From NCBI GenBank assembly GCA_037954325.1, contig JBBMNZ010000002.1, forward strand, positions 15,237,679 through 15,301,678: a stretch of 64,000 nt of DNA. The letters are read 5' to 3'. Both the position numbers and the translations under genes were made by a program. The notes beneath the pieces are model-generated. The model was given only the letters and a program-made list of their open reading frames with translations. It did no database searches and had not been told where the DNA came from. Below, one piece after another: positions 10,921 through 24,800 of this stretch. Positions within the stretch are counted from its first letter, which is position 1. Every line of letters starts with the position of its first letter. The DNA is from Fistularia commersonii (lineage: Eukaryota > Chordata > Actinopteri > Syngnathiformes > Fistulariidae).

Positions 10921-13863
10921 GCCAGTGTGTGTAATCCAGCGGGGGGGCTATAAGAAAAACCCTGAACCATCGTTTTTATTTTAAAAACCCTGTTCTTTGA
11001 ATGTGTGTGTGGGTTGGGGGGAGGGGGGGGCGACTGAATATTTTCGACTGAATATTGCAGAAATGCAAACACTATAACGATTCGCCCGTTGATGAACTAA
11101 ATATCGAAAATAAAGCAGTATTATATAAAATGTTGATGAATAAATACAAGCTCTGCAGATGTAAACACTTTCATTTTTTCCCCTCATGACATATTCTAGT
11201 TCCATCAACAACGAGGGTCAGCATCCATATTAATCAGACAATATGTACAGATCAATTGTTGTCTTTGAACAGGTAATGAAACCAACAGTTTTATATCTAA
11301 GGTGGCAATTTTATTGAGCGATTCATTTTTACACCCACATGACAAAAATAGCAATTGCGACAATGAAATGAATAAGAATACCCAATGACAAAAAAATATT
11401 TTTTATTATAATTTACTGTGTGTCTTCTTGCGTGCTTCCACCCGTCTGTGTGTGTGTGTGCGTGTGTGTTTGTGTGCGTATACCCACTTCTGGTCATTAA
11501 TACATATAAAAAAAAAAAAACATATTAATGGAAATAAAGAGCAATATCGTCCTGCCTCCGCCTAGATGTTCTTAATTGTATGTAACTGTTTTTGCGCCCA
11601 TTTGACATGTAGACGTTACTGATACAGATATTTAATCCACCCCCACCCCCTACACGCACACTCGCTCACTATTTCTCAAGCGAGAATACTTTTAGTAACC
11701 ATACAATTTCTTTCCTGTGAGAAAGCCTCGGTAAGCGACTTGAGTCCAAGACAAGAACCAGAAACATGGAGAATGTAGAGGCGAGCTAATGTCCGGCCAG
11801 GATTTAGAAACGGACATTAACCAGACAGTCCGCATCCTCAGGACCCACAGAGCGTATATACACAAAGATATTAGGCCTATTTTTTACGCTTGGAGCTGAT
11901 TTATTTTCCGAGAGGAACTTAACAGGCGCGTAATAAATGTTTTTTTAGACTCATCCTAATAACATCTAGGCAGGAATAATACTAGAACATCGATCTTTCA
12001 CTCTCTCTCTCTCTTTCCCGTCTCTGTCTCTCACACACTCACACACAAAGAGAGAGAGACACACACACACACACGCCTTTCATTAGTAGACTAATGAAGT
12101 GATTCCAAATACGCATTCCGGTCACACGCACGCTCCAGTACGCAGCCTCTATCACGTGGAATGGAGATGAATGGCAACATAAACAGAGCGTTTGTCTCCG
12201 CTGATCGTCTCGCAGGACACTTCCCCTGGCTACTGAGCTGCCGGTGTGGGACATACCTGGTGTCAGGCCTAAGTGCTGCAGAGCCACTAGTGTAAATAGA
12301 CCTGGCGACAGGACGGCGATGCCTGAGGACGCGGTCGCGGCTGCTCTGACAGGCGCTGCGATCACTATCTTTCTGCTTCCAAAGATAGCAGCGCCAGCCG
12401 CCGAGAACCACCAACCCCTCCACCCAACCCCAGCTCCCCGACCCCCCTTCAAAACAACAAACTCACAAAGGAGTAAATCCGAGGGAGAAAAGATGCTCTT
12501 AATAGTTTGTTGGTCAGGTAAACGCTGGAAAGAGAGAGGAATCTATCGATCCCGCTTTGTTCAAAACTAAGAGTCAACACAATGTGACGTAGATCTTTTC
12601 AGTCATATTTCACATCACACTATAAAATACAATCTCACTATTCCCGTGTAATTTTGTTGAATGATCTTTGTATTCTGCATTTTCTCCGTTTGGATGGAGG
12701 AAGAAAACAAAAATAACAATGAGGGGGAGGATCATCGCGTCTGTCATCACAGTCTCTTCATAGAAAAAAAGACATGCCGATTGTGTAATGAGTGTGTGTG
12801 TGTGTGTGTGCGTGTGTGTGTGTGTGGGAGACAAAGTGTATCGCTTCATTTTGATACACTGAACACAATATTTTGTGTGCATGTACTTGCATGTGTGTGT
12901 GAGGGAGACAAAGTGGCACAGAGGTGTGTGTTGCCGGTGTAGAAGCGAGACTGTCTTCACCACACGGCGGCGCTACTCGCCTGTCTGAGCAGAAAACCAT
13001 CCCATTGATAAAAATGGACATCTAAAAGGCATCCTGCGTGGACCGCCTTCGTTTTCCTCTCGCGTTTCCGTCGTTGATTTTCCATAATCTTGGTTATTCA
13101 CGGAAGATTTTTGAAGATTTTTCAGCAAAAACCTTAAACCTCGACCACCCGTTTGATCTGAAGATTGACTTTATTCTATTTTGATGACTCATTTAAGTTA
13201 TGAATTAATTCAGCTCAAATAATGATGCTTTAAAGAATATTTGAAAAATAATGAATTAGATTAAAATGTTTGATAAAAATGTATTAACTCTTGACATCCA
13301 CCCAGCGCAAAACAACCCATTGTAAAACCACACTGTACAAGCAGGCACTCAAGGAGTGATGTTTTTGGGATTATTAGGGGATTAAACCGCAATCACACGT
13401 GATCTCATCCCCATTTATTTTGCCTATTTACTATCCGAGTTTCTAATAAAAAAAAAAAAACGTGGATTCAGGCTGCGCCCTCGTCTGAGTGCGTGGAGAT
13501 CTCCATCCAAAGGCGGCCTCGCCAAGCAAAGGGTGCGGGAGAATCAGTCACCATCCTGTGACCGCTGGGCGGTGCGGAGGAGGATACCAGACAGAGAAAC
13601 ACCCCTGTCAAGCTGAGATTGTTGAAATGGACTCATGATATAAGCCGCTCCGAGCAGCGTGGACTCACTTTGGCTACGTGAAATCCAAACAGTTCCAAGT
13701 GGAATCGGTGAGGGATTTGTTTTTTTTTTTTTCTTCTTCGTTCCCCGCCTTCCCGTGCTGGATGTCTTCATGCCTGCAAACAGATCACACGTGGGTTTGA
13801 GCCTGTGAGGAAAGAGCAGTGGATTTTTTTTCCTCTCTTATTTTTTTTTTTATTTTTATAATC
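10921..13863. other. Spacer between nkx2.3 and nkx3.3
   Basis: No coding exon was recognised. It contains a TG-rich repeat (about 11448-11480), CT/CA/AG simple repeats (12001-12074), a TG repeat (12790-12826) and a GC-richer stretch at 12100-12560 with clustered transcription-factor-like sites (separate entry). Overlapping minus-strand frames at 12039-12452 look like by-products of that GC-rich stretch. The 5' UTR and promoter of nkx3.3 probably lie at 13460-13863. Confidence 0.55.
12265..12390. promoter_or_regulatory. Candidate enhancer: NKX, FOX and GATA-like sites
   Basis: Within about 125 bases there is an NKX-type CTAAGTG (12269-12275), an inverted partner at CACTAG (12285-12290), a FOX-like GTAAATA (12292-12298) and a perfect inverted GATA pair, CTATCTTT (12365-12372) and AAAGATAG (12381-12388). 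It lies between the two NK genes. Function is inferred only from motif clustering; such short motifs also occur by chance. Confidence 0.25.
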
Positions 13864-15254
<1,391 letters not shown>

Positions 15255-15641
15255 GGAACTTCACTCCATAAACAAAAAAATCATCCGCGGATCATGGACA
15301 TAGAAACACAAAAGATCCCCAGGCACCATAAACTACAACGTCTCCTATCTATTAATGTCGTGGGTGTTGCATATTGTCTGTTTATTATCTCCCCCCCTCT
15401 ACATTATATCCAAAACTGTCTTGCAGTTTAAGGTGGATAAAATGCCAATTCCTTCATCAAACTACTGACTCATCTCCCTTTGTAAGAGTTGTAATGATTT
15501 TAACTGTCACTTTCAGCATGAATTTATATATGTGCTCTATTCAGAAACAGGCATCTAGTGCAAATGGCTCATTTGAAATGGGCTAATAGCGTTTGGAGCA
15601 AGTTCAGTAAAATAGTTTAAAATCTCCCAAATTCCCATTCA

Positions 15642-15647
15642 AATAAA
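15642..15647 (+). terminator. Possible poly(A) signal of nkx3.3
   Basis: First clear AATAAA after the nkx3.3 stop, about 390 bases downstream. Assignment is by position only. Confidence 0.35.
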
Positions 15648-18600
15648 CTACAAGAAATACATGACAACTCCTTCAGGTTCTGCCCTGGCTTGTAGGAGTG
15701 TGCTAAAAGTGTAAATACATTTGAATAATACGTGACTTCCTAAATATCCACATCTACCATCTATTCTCCTAGTTTTTGTCTTGATGTTGTCATCACACAT
15801 GGTATTGAAACAATGAGATCATACTCAGGAAATATGTTAAAGAAATACAGTTTTTTGTTGCATGTCTAAATTTTAACACTCTTACCAACCAAAGAGTTTG
15901 GATCTCCTGTAAGGGGGTTATTTCATCCCTGTAATCTTTGAGAACACAGGTTAATCTTTCAGAAACTGCCGCTTTTGCTGATTTTAAAGCTCCAAGTTAA
16001 ACAGAAAACATTAAAAAATGATTTTTTTTCCAATGTATTTCAAATATCTAATTGACACATGGTTCAATATGACAACAGAAACATATTGTATATGAGAGGT
16101 CAGAGACTGCTTTAAGTGCTAGTCCTTGTGTGATTTTTCTGGATGTATTTACCTCTAACTAAAACAATCAATAAAGTATATCGGTTGGAAAGTATGATAA
16201 TTTATCTTACTAAGGAATCCTGTGGAGTCTCAGCAAGTAATATGTATAATATTTTCCCAAATGTACTGTCAATACAATACAGTCAGTACAAAAACATGCA
16301 AGTGATCGTGGATGCACGGTAAATAACTATGACTTTAAAAGTTAAATTATGTGTGTAGACGTACCACAACAAGCTGCATGAGTCAGAGAGAGTCACTAGA
16401 CCGCAAAGAGTTTCCTTATCCAGACTGGCTGCTCAAGCCAAAATATATTAATCATCACTTACTAAAACAATCACACCCTCATCTTACAGTAAAAACACAC
16501 AGCATAAACAAAACTCATTTGTAATTCAGAAAAAAACTAAATATGGAGCTCACTCAGGGCCAATTTTAATAAGCAGATAATATGGCAGTAAATAAAAGCT
16601 TAAATTGCTACAACAAGAGCTGTTTTCCTATAATAAGCTCCTTTGGCATAAATGACCATCTTGTGCCAGTCTGGCACCAGTTAACACTTTATTCATCTCT
16701 CATATCTAAGCACCACTTTAAGCTAAGTGTTTGGTATTATGCATGACACATTTTCTTTGAGGGAGAAATATTGTTTCTTCTGACTGCCCAACTGGCCAAG
16801 TTGGAAGCAAGTTTCCAGGGTTTCTCTGTTATTTAGTAACTGAAAGTGTGCTTTTGTTCTTTTTTTTGATGTAAGACTTGGTTTAAGACGATTCTGCGGG
16901 GAGGTCACGGCATTGCTATGTGCATTTGAGGTATGACACTTTCTATGTGCTCTGATTAATCACATTGTGCTTTGGAATTGTTGCTTTTGTCAATTCTGTC
17001 TTCCGTGACAAGCACTGTGATTTTTTTTTGTAGTTGTTTTCTTTTAGTTGTTTTTCTGCAACCAGTCTGGGATCTCATGCCAGTGCTCGTTTGCATAAAG
17101 AAGCTTAGAGTACTGAAACATGACCGTGTTTGATTTTAGAAAAAAATAAACTTTCATTTTTTTTAACTAAGTGGCTTATTCAAGTTTCAATACTATACTG
17201 CTTTGACAATTTCGCTTGATTTCCTTGCTCATGATGTGCTTCCCTGGTATTCTCCTCAGGATTAAAACACACTTCGTTTGCTGTCATTTAGTTCACCATT
17301 TTTGCAAAATCAGTTATGAGACTATTGTCCTCAGCAAGGCAGCGCTGAGACAAATTCATTTGTTTGGAGGGCAAACCAAATACTGGCGTACCTGTAGATG
17401 CCCCTCTTTACTTTAATGGAACATATAATTCATGTGATGAAGATTCATCCAGAATCATCACCATATGGAGATCATAATCTTTCCACAAAGTTTGATGGAT
17501 GATCAAATGCTTGGCCTCACATGCAAAATGAACTGTGTCAGATGGCATTACCCAGGAGGATTGCCTGTCATTGGACCTATAGGTATATAACATTTGTCAG
17601 TATGGTAAAACCCCAGGGGTTAGTAAATATTCACTGTCTGCATATACAGTACTTGAATACCTGACTTCAATGTGAAACATTTTATCATAAAGCACCAACC
17701 AGATTATAATATGATATTTTATTGAAAAGTACAGGAGCACATCACTGCTGTAAATTAGTTACTAAAAATTCAGTTTTTTTGGTCACTGTAAATTAATATA
17801 TTGTCTTTTACAAAGGGAATGTACTGTGTAATGAGAGTATGATTTAAACCACTACTTGTTTCTTTAAGTTTGGTCCCAATGGAACAGGACTGATCACTGT
17901 GCTCCATTTATCAGAAGGACAAGCATACCAAAATATGAAACCCGTTTTCTTTCCCTATCTCTAAAACATCCCTAAATCACTCTTCAGTCCCAACAGAAAG
18001 AATGTCTCAACTGCTTTTCTGGTGGGGAATGTGCTCCGGACAGTAGGCCATTCAGTCATCGGGTATTACTTGTCTAAATACCTAATACTCGAGTATGTAA
18101 ATATTTTGAGTTGTGCTTTATTTATGTGCTGAGAGAGAGAGAATGAAATGACACAGACAGCAGACTAGCGAAATATGGTTCTCAACCTTTTTGGACAATC
18201 AGCAACACCATCTCTACAGCTTAACAAGGCATTAATGAGATATTACAAAAGGATTTACTCTTGGTGGTGGAAACAGGTAATTTCTTGTTGTCTTATGATT
18301 TCTCAGACCAGAGGAACAGACTGGGGACGCAGCTGTGCTGGAGTGAACTATAACCTCGGAATGATGGCCCCTGCCTTATTTAAGCCCAACTATACTGTTA
18401 AAAATACATATCTACTGGATGAAAATTCCCTTTAACGCTCAAAACACTAATTACGCAAGTATTATAGAGTTTCTTGTTAAAGCTTGTCTTTTCTCAAGGA
18501 CCTTGTGGCTCCAAACAATATCGTTCTCCCATAATGGCCGAGACTGCTGTGTATTATAAACAGATTTAGAGCTTACACAGCACTGAGATGTGGAGGGGCT

Positions 18601-18781
18601 TTCCTGCCATTAATCCCTCAAAAATGATTCCAGCCACTAACTGCGTGGAGCAGCAGTGTGTGCTAATGTATTGGCCCTCTGCAAATAGGGGGCAGGACTC
18701 AGGAAGGAGAGTGGTCATGTTAATACCTTTGTTTAAAGTAACATCTGCCTCACTTTGACCCAGTCCCTGTTTCTACACATA

Positions 18782-18827
<46 letters not shown>

Positions 18828-21800
18828 TGCGTGTGCGCGCACAAACACGCATCATTTCAGACTTTTAAAAACTATAAGCAGATAACTTCAGTGTATAATT
18901 TGTAATTTAGGAATGTAAACAATGGAGTAAGGCAACGAGAAATGATTCAGAAGACCTTTCCTTTCACAAAGGGGCTATTTCAGTCTATTCCTATTATCAT
19001 CACATGTGTTTTTCTACTGGTATATTTTTGGAGAAATTCAGTTGGAGTCAAATATCACCAGTCAGTTTATTCCAGGAGATTCACCAATCTTGGAAAGCGG
19101 TATCTAAGCGTTGTCTTGCAATATGTCACTTCTGTAGAGAATTATTGCAACCGGCAGCCCCCAGCAGCTATTAGGAGCCAGTGGTTAAAGTATTTTGTGT
19201 GCAAAGATCCCAGCTCCGAGTCATTGCAGTAGCCGAAGTCGTGAAAGGATTAGAGCAGGCAGACAGATTAGCCCACCCACAGCCTTTGACCAGGTTTACT
19301 TTAAGAAGCAGAACGGTTGTACCCTCTATTGTGTGCGAATGTGTACACACACGTGCATGTGTGACCTTGTTCTGCTATATTTGAAGGGCTCAAAGGCAGC
19401 AGCATACAATAGTTTAGGGGTCCGGTTTACTCTTTAGGAGCCTAATGCAGTTTGAGATTTACTGGTTGGTTTTAGCATGAGTATTTTGCTCAGTAAGACA
19501 CTGAGTTGTGTTGTTAACTTTGGGGTAAGGTGGATGCAATATGCAAGTTATTACCAATGTGAAGATCAAGCAGAACTACTTCCTGACTTAGATGACAGAT
19601 CACCTGGCCAGTAGCGAACAACATCATACTGAGGTTACCTCCAGGTGACCATGCAGCTTTCATTTGGTTTTCAAATCCCAAGAAGATGGCAGTATCTCCC
19701 CTGGATGGATCGGGGATAGTATTGATGTTACACATATAGTGTATATGCTCCAAAAGAGTTGACAATATATGTATAATAAAGGAATGGCATGTTCTCTTTG
19801 ATCATATAATTGATAACGTGATACGTGAAGCAGTTATCTCAGGGTTGATCATTATGCACAAGAGATTGAGATTCGTCTATTTAGCTTTAATATGGTGATA
19901 CTTAGGCAAAAAATAATATACAGGGAATAAAACTGGAAGAAAGTCTAAAAGTGTGGAGCCGTCTGTTTATCACTTGATAAGGCTAAGTATTTTTAGTTCT
20001 TCTGTCCATAGATGGACAGGACATTTTCCAAACTACTACAGTTTGTTCATCTTACTCCTCTCTGCTCTCAAGGCTCCCACACATACTCTCAGACAGACAC
20101 ACACTCATCCAGAGCAGAGCTGGAGAATCCAAAATGTTTTAATTTGTAGTGATAAGCACAGACAAGTAGAACACTGAGCAACTCCACCACACAAAGAGAC
20201 AACCCGTATCAGTTGGATGATAAAGGAACTACTCAGGGCCCACTTACAGCTTTTCAAAGCTCCCTCCTCATGCTGCTTACCTCCAGTTAGGAAAATTCAT
20301 CTTATGTCAAAAAAAAAGAGTCTTGAACTTTTCATAACCAAGCTCATCATCTCCCAATATTTGCCATCTCTCTGTCTCTAAAAAGTTAAGGCTTTTATTA
20401 CATAGAATCCATTAAACTGGTCATGGTTATGCCTCCCCCCCACTATAATGAAAATTCTTCAACAATAAAAAGTACATTTTCAGTATAAATGACTACTTGT
20501 GGTGAATACCGTAGGCATTAATGCATTAAAAAACTGACAAATGTTTAGTTTAAACTTAAAAGTGTTTTTCTTTGTCAGCATGTTATGGCTCAGAGTATGT
20601 GGCAGACCAGGTTGCACTGACTGAAGCTTGAAGGCAAACCAGTTAAGCTTATTTGACAGAAAGGGAAGACAGCTTTCTTTTAAAGATCAAGTTCAAAGGG
20701 CAGGAGGCATTTTTTTTCCTTCAGTGTCCCTGACTGCACCTGCGTTGCTTTAATGCACACACACATACACACTTCAGGGAGCGGTTTTCATGAAATGCGA
20801 GTGTGTATTTCTTCCCGCACACATGTCGGGTGTGCACAGGAGGTGTATGATTTCGTCCTCGGTTGTGATGGTGGCTGTCTGAAGTGTTCCTGAGAAGATT
20901 TAATGACCCCGTTTACCTTCTAAAAGAATTTGTCACAACATCTCAGAAAGAGGGAAGGGTACGACGAAGAAAGTGCTGGACACCTGCATTCATCCATTAC
21001 AATGTGTGGTTCAGCACACCCAGCCAGAACTCACTTTCCAAAAGGCCCACAAGATAAGTGTTTTGTGTACACGGATGTGCATGAGTCTTGCTTTGATCGT
21101 TTGTGGCAGAGTAAGTTTTCAGCTGAGGATGCCTTGTTAGGCATGTGCTGAGCACATGCAATGCCACAAAACTGAAAATATCAGTTTCCATGTACTGTAG
21201 TAGCCCCCCCCCCATCACCCTATTCTGCCCCATTAGCAATGGCATTTTACCATAAACACTTGGATTTATAGAGGGGCCCTCTATTCACTGCAAGTCTTGC
21301 ATGATATTCTTTTATTGTACAAGAAGTGAGATGGCTCCTGTTTCTCACACATGCTGCAGTCACAAACACAACAATGCCATGTAGTCTGGCAGCTTTTGCC
21401 CACTCTCAAAGAGCGATTGTTGTCTGTCTTCTAGTATATGTACGTGTGTGTGTGTGTGTGTGCCCACGCGTGTGCATATTTGTGCTTGTACTAATGATCA
21501 TCATGTATCCTTGACGGTGGTGGGAAGAATTTCTCCTCCCTAATTTGTTCTCATAAGTGATGACAGCAGCTTCGTCTCCCCTACTTCCCAGTTTTCCAGC
21601 ACGCCGCAGACTGAGCACTTGGATGATAACCTTTCTTTTATTATGGAAAATTGGCTAAATCCTCGGTTCACATTTTGCTATGCTTCATAATTCAAAGTGG
21701 TCCGATTCAATTGCCATGGACATGAATAAACAAAATCTTGAGAACATTCTTGAAATTGAAACATCTCCAACATTTAACTCATATTATTCATGAAAAACAA

Positions 21801-24800
21801 TAGCTACAGTATTTCAGTCATTTAATTTAAGTGGCAGTGTTGACACATGCTTGTGTTTTTCTAATTACTATTAAAAAGGGGTTTTATGTATCCTCATATC
21901 GAGACCATTGCATAGTTGATTCATCTTTATTTTCGAGGAAAGATTAATCATGTTTGGAATGCAGTACATTTTCCAAAACTAAAAGTGATTCCAGCAATAG
22001 GTTATCAATGATTTTTAGAGATCATAATAAATATTGAGCCAACTGGTTGCTGAAGTACGCCCAAAGCCAATCGCAAACTTTCAACAGACTTCAGTACAGA
22101 CTAATAATGGCAATTTCATTTATTTGAAACCAATGCTTATACTTGAATCTGGGATGAAGTGTGAGGTATTTGTTGAAATGACACCTAATAATAAAAATAA
22201 CAAGTATCACTTGAAGCAAGGTCCAATGTACTTGGAAAAATATTTGACATTGCATCATGAACATTCATTTCCCACATGTAATGAATGAGATATGGTCAAA
22301 ATGAGACAACACCTAAATTCATACTTTCATTCATACGATTTCCAATAACATAACTTTTATAAGGAATAGTTTCCAAAACTTTCTTCTTTTTAGCTCAAGT
22401 CTCATGGAGTATGTGTGCATTACACTTTGTCTGTCCTTCCCTTGACTTGTTTCCTCTCCTCCCCTCAAAAGTGCCCATAGTTGGAGAGACAGCAGAAGCC
22501 AATGGGATCACAACAGCTCCTTTATCCAGCAGCACCCTGAGAAGCAGTGCATGTGTCTGTGTGTATCCAAGTGAGTCAGACCAAGAGCCTGTAATCACAC
22601 CTCATTCATCAGATGCTGGGAGGGTCTGACGCAATGAAGGACATTATGGTGTAATCCTGTATCACTCTGTAATTCATGGTGAGTCTCCCAGTCATCATTT
22701 TAATATATTGAGAGATATCTGACAAGATAGGCAACAAAAGAGCCATAAATATGTAGAAAGGGAAAAGGGTGAGCAACTACAAGAAAGTTGATGTGGGGGA
22801 CCAAGGTCCTTCGGGCATTCACATTCCTAAGTACACTGTGAGAATACATGTGTGTGTGTGTGAAATTCACCCTTCCACAGGTGCTTGCTCTAAGGGGCTT
22901 TGACCGACAGCTTGAGTTTCCAAAACATGGGCTTATACCAATACACAGGGGAGTGCATGCATGTGTCTATCTACTAGTCCTTCATCATTTTATATAAGGT
23001 CTTTTTCAGCTATGATGGTCATAAGGTGTTCGTGTATGTGGGTCTGTGTTATTATTCAGTTAAGTCAGATGTGATGGCTTGGAAAAATTTGTTAGATTTG
23101 AGGGGAGGGTTTCATATTTGTTTACACACAAACACGAAACGCACAATTGTAAGCACACACCTCTGGATCCCAATACTGACCTACTGTGTAAACAACTTCA
23201 TGACTGACAGTGACTATACCTCAATGGTGTGTGTGTGTGCGCGCGTTTACTAAATAAACTGTGAAAATGACTTTGTGTTGAAGGTTTCATTGTTAAAATG
23301 AAATGATCCAAGTAGCGATACTATTGAGTAGCAAAGATCCATGGCTGTTGGTAACAATCAGATACAATTATAAACAGAAGGTTTTAAAAGCTGTTGAATA
23401 CTTTTAAAATAGGAATACAGTAGAATATGGAACTTACTTTTATCTTGAAAAATAACAACATCCATAACTAATATATGTCCTTGAAAGACTTCTGGTGTTC
23501 TGTGTACTCAGCAGATGCAACCAAGTTACCTGCCTGTAATACAGGACACTAAGAAAAAATAAGTAGGTAATCGGAAGGCCAGCAAATATCTGGTGACAAC
23601 TGTTACACTGGTGATATAAAACAGTAATGTGTTAATAAATGACGATGATGCAAGGGTGAGGAAGTAATGTTTTGGATCAGACCACAGTGCAGTCCTTGCA
23701 CTGGTTTTCTGTTAGTCAAAGGAAATAATTACAAATCCTTTTACTGTTCTACAGGGCACATAATGCTCACAGCTGTTGGATACATTTTATTTGTACGTTA
23801 CAATGGCACTGATAAACTTATTTTTTCTTGGATGACAAGAGCAGCTTTTATTTTCCTCAACTTTAAAATCTATACTGGATTGTCTAAAGTTGCTTTAAGA
23901 ATCTACTTGTTTTTGTTTATATGGAATTCTAACTTCAATATGCTTTGTTTTATGATAGTCTTTTTAGTTTGGTTTGTGATTAAAGTTGAACATATACCAC
24001 ATGAAGCCCAGAGAATGACTTGTATCTGAATAGGCTCTATAAATAAACATGACTTACCTTACCCACACACATCATGGTTGTATAGATAGCATGGGGATCC
24101 CACAGTCAGCCTGGGCGCCCTTAGCTTATTTTTTTTTTTTTTTACGATTAACAATAAGAATCCCAGGCAAAACATGGATTCTCCGTCAAAGCATAACACT
24201 GATAACAGATTTCTGGCAGCTGGTAACAGTGCATACATTCCCTGAACTGCACAGCTCCTACAGCAACATGTTCACCCGACACATAACATAACATCAGCCC
24301 ACATTAAAAAAGGGACAAGGGGGGCACAGAGAGCTGCCATTGCTTAATGGGAACGAAAAGACTTCCATATATTTATCTCCCCAAAATAATAACTTAATTT
24401 GAAATGCAACAATTGCTCTTCCACCACATGTGACACTCCTTTTACACTGATGATAAGGTAGATTTGCACTCTGGGCCCAAAGTACAGGACTTCTGCTAAA
24501 GACCAGGACAAACTCCTTTAAAATAGCAGAAGAGCAGAGATTACAAGAATGAGACCCCCTTGGGTTTTCAGAGCGTTGGTACAATGTAGTCAAATCCCAT
24601 GGATCAAAAACATTCAACATCAGGTGATCTCTGGAACTCAAGACTAACACTCCTCCAGGGTGAAAGCCTAAAGAGATGTAATCACACTGGATGGAATATT
24701 TAGTTGATTAAAACAACCAATTTCTCTTAGTGTTGGTGCTGATAAAGACCTTGAGATACTGTTGAGAAAATCTAGAATATGCCATTTAGAATGATGATTC

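Noticed and set aside
12039..12452. Overlapping minus-strand frames of 110-137 codons between the NK genes
   Set aside because: Two overlapping frames in a GC-richer stretch, with no domain, splice context or protein-like pattern.
24294..24650. 118-codon minus-strand frame in the intergenic desert
   Set aside because: No recognisable domain and no flanking splice signals; composition looks random.
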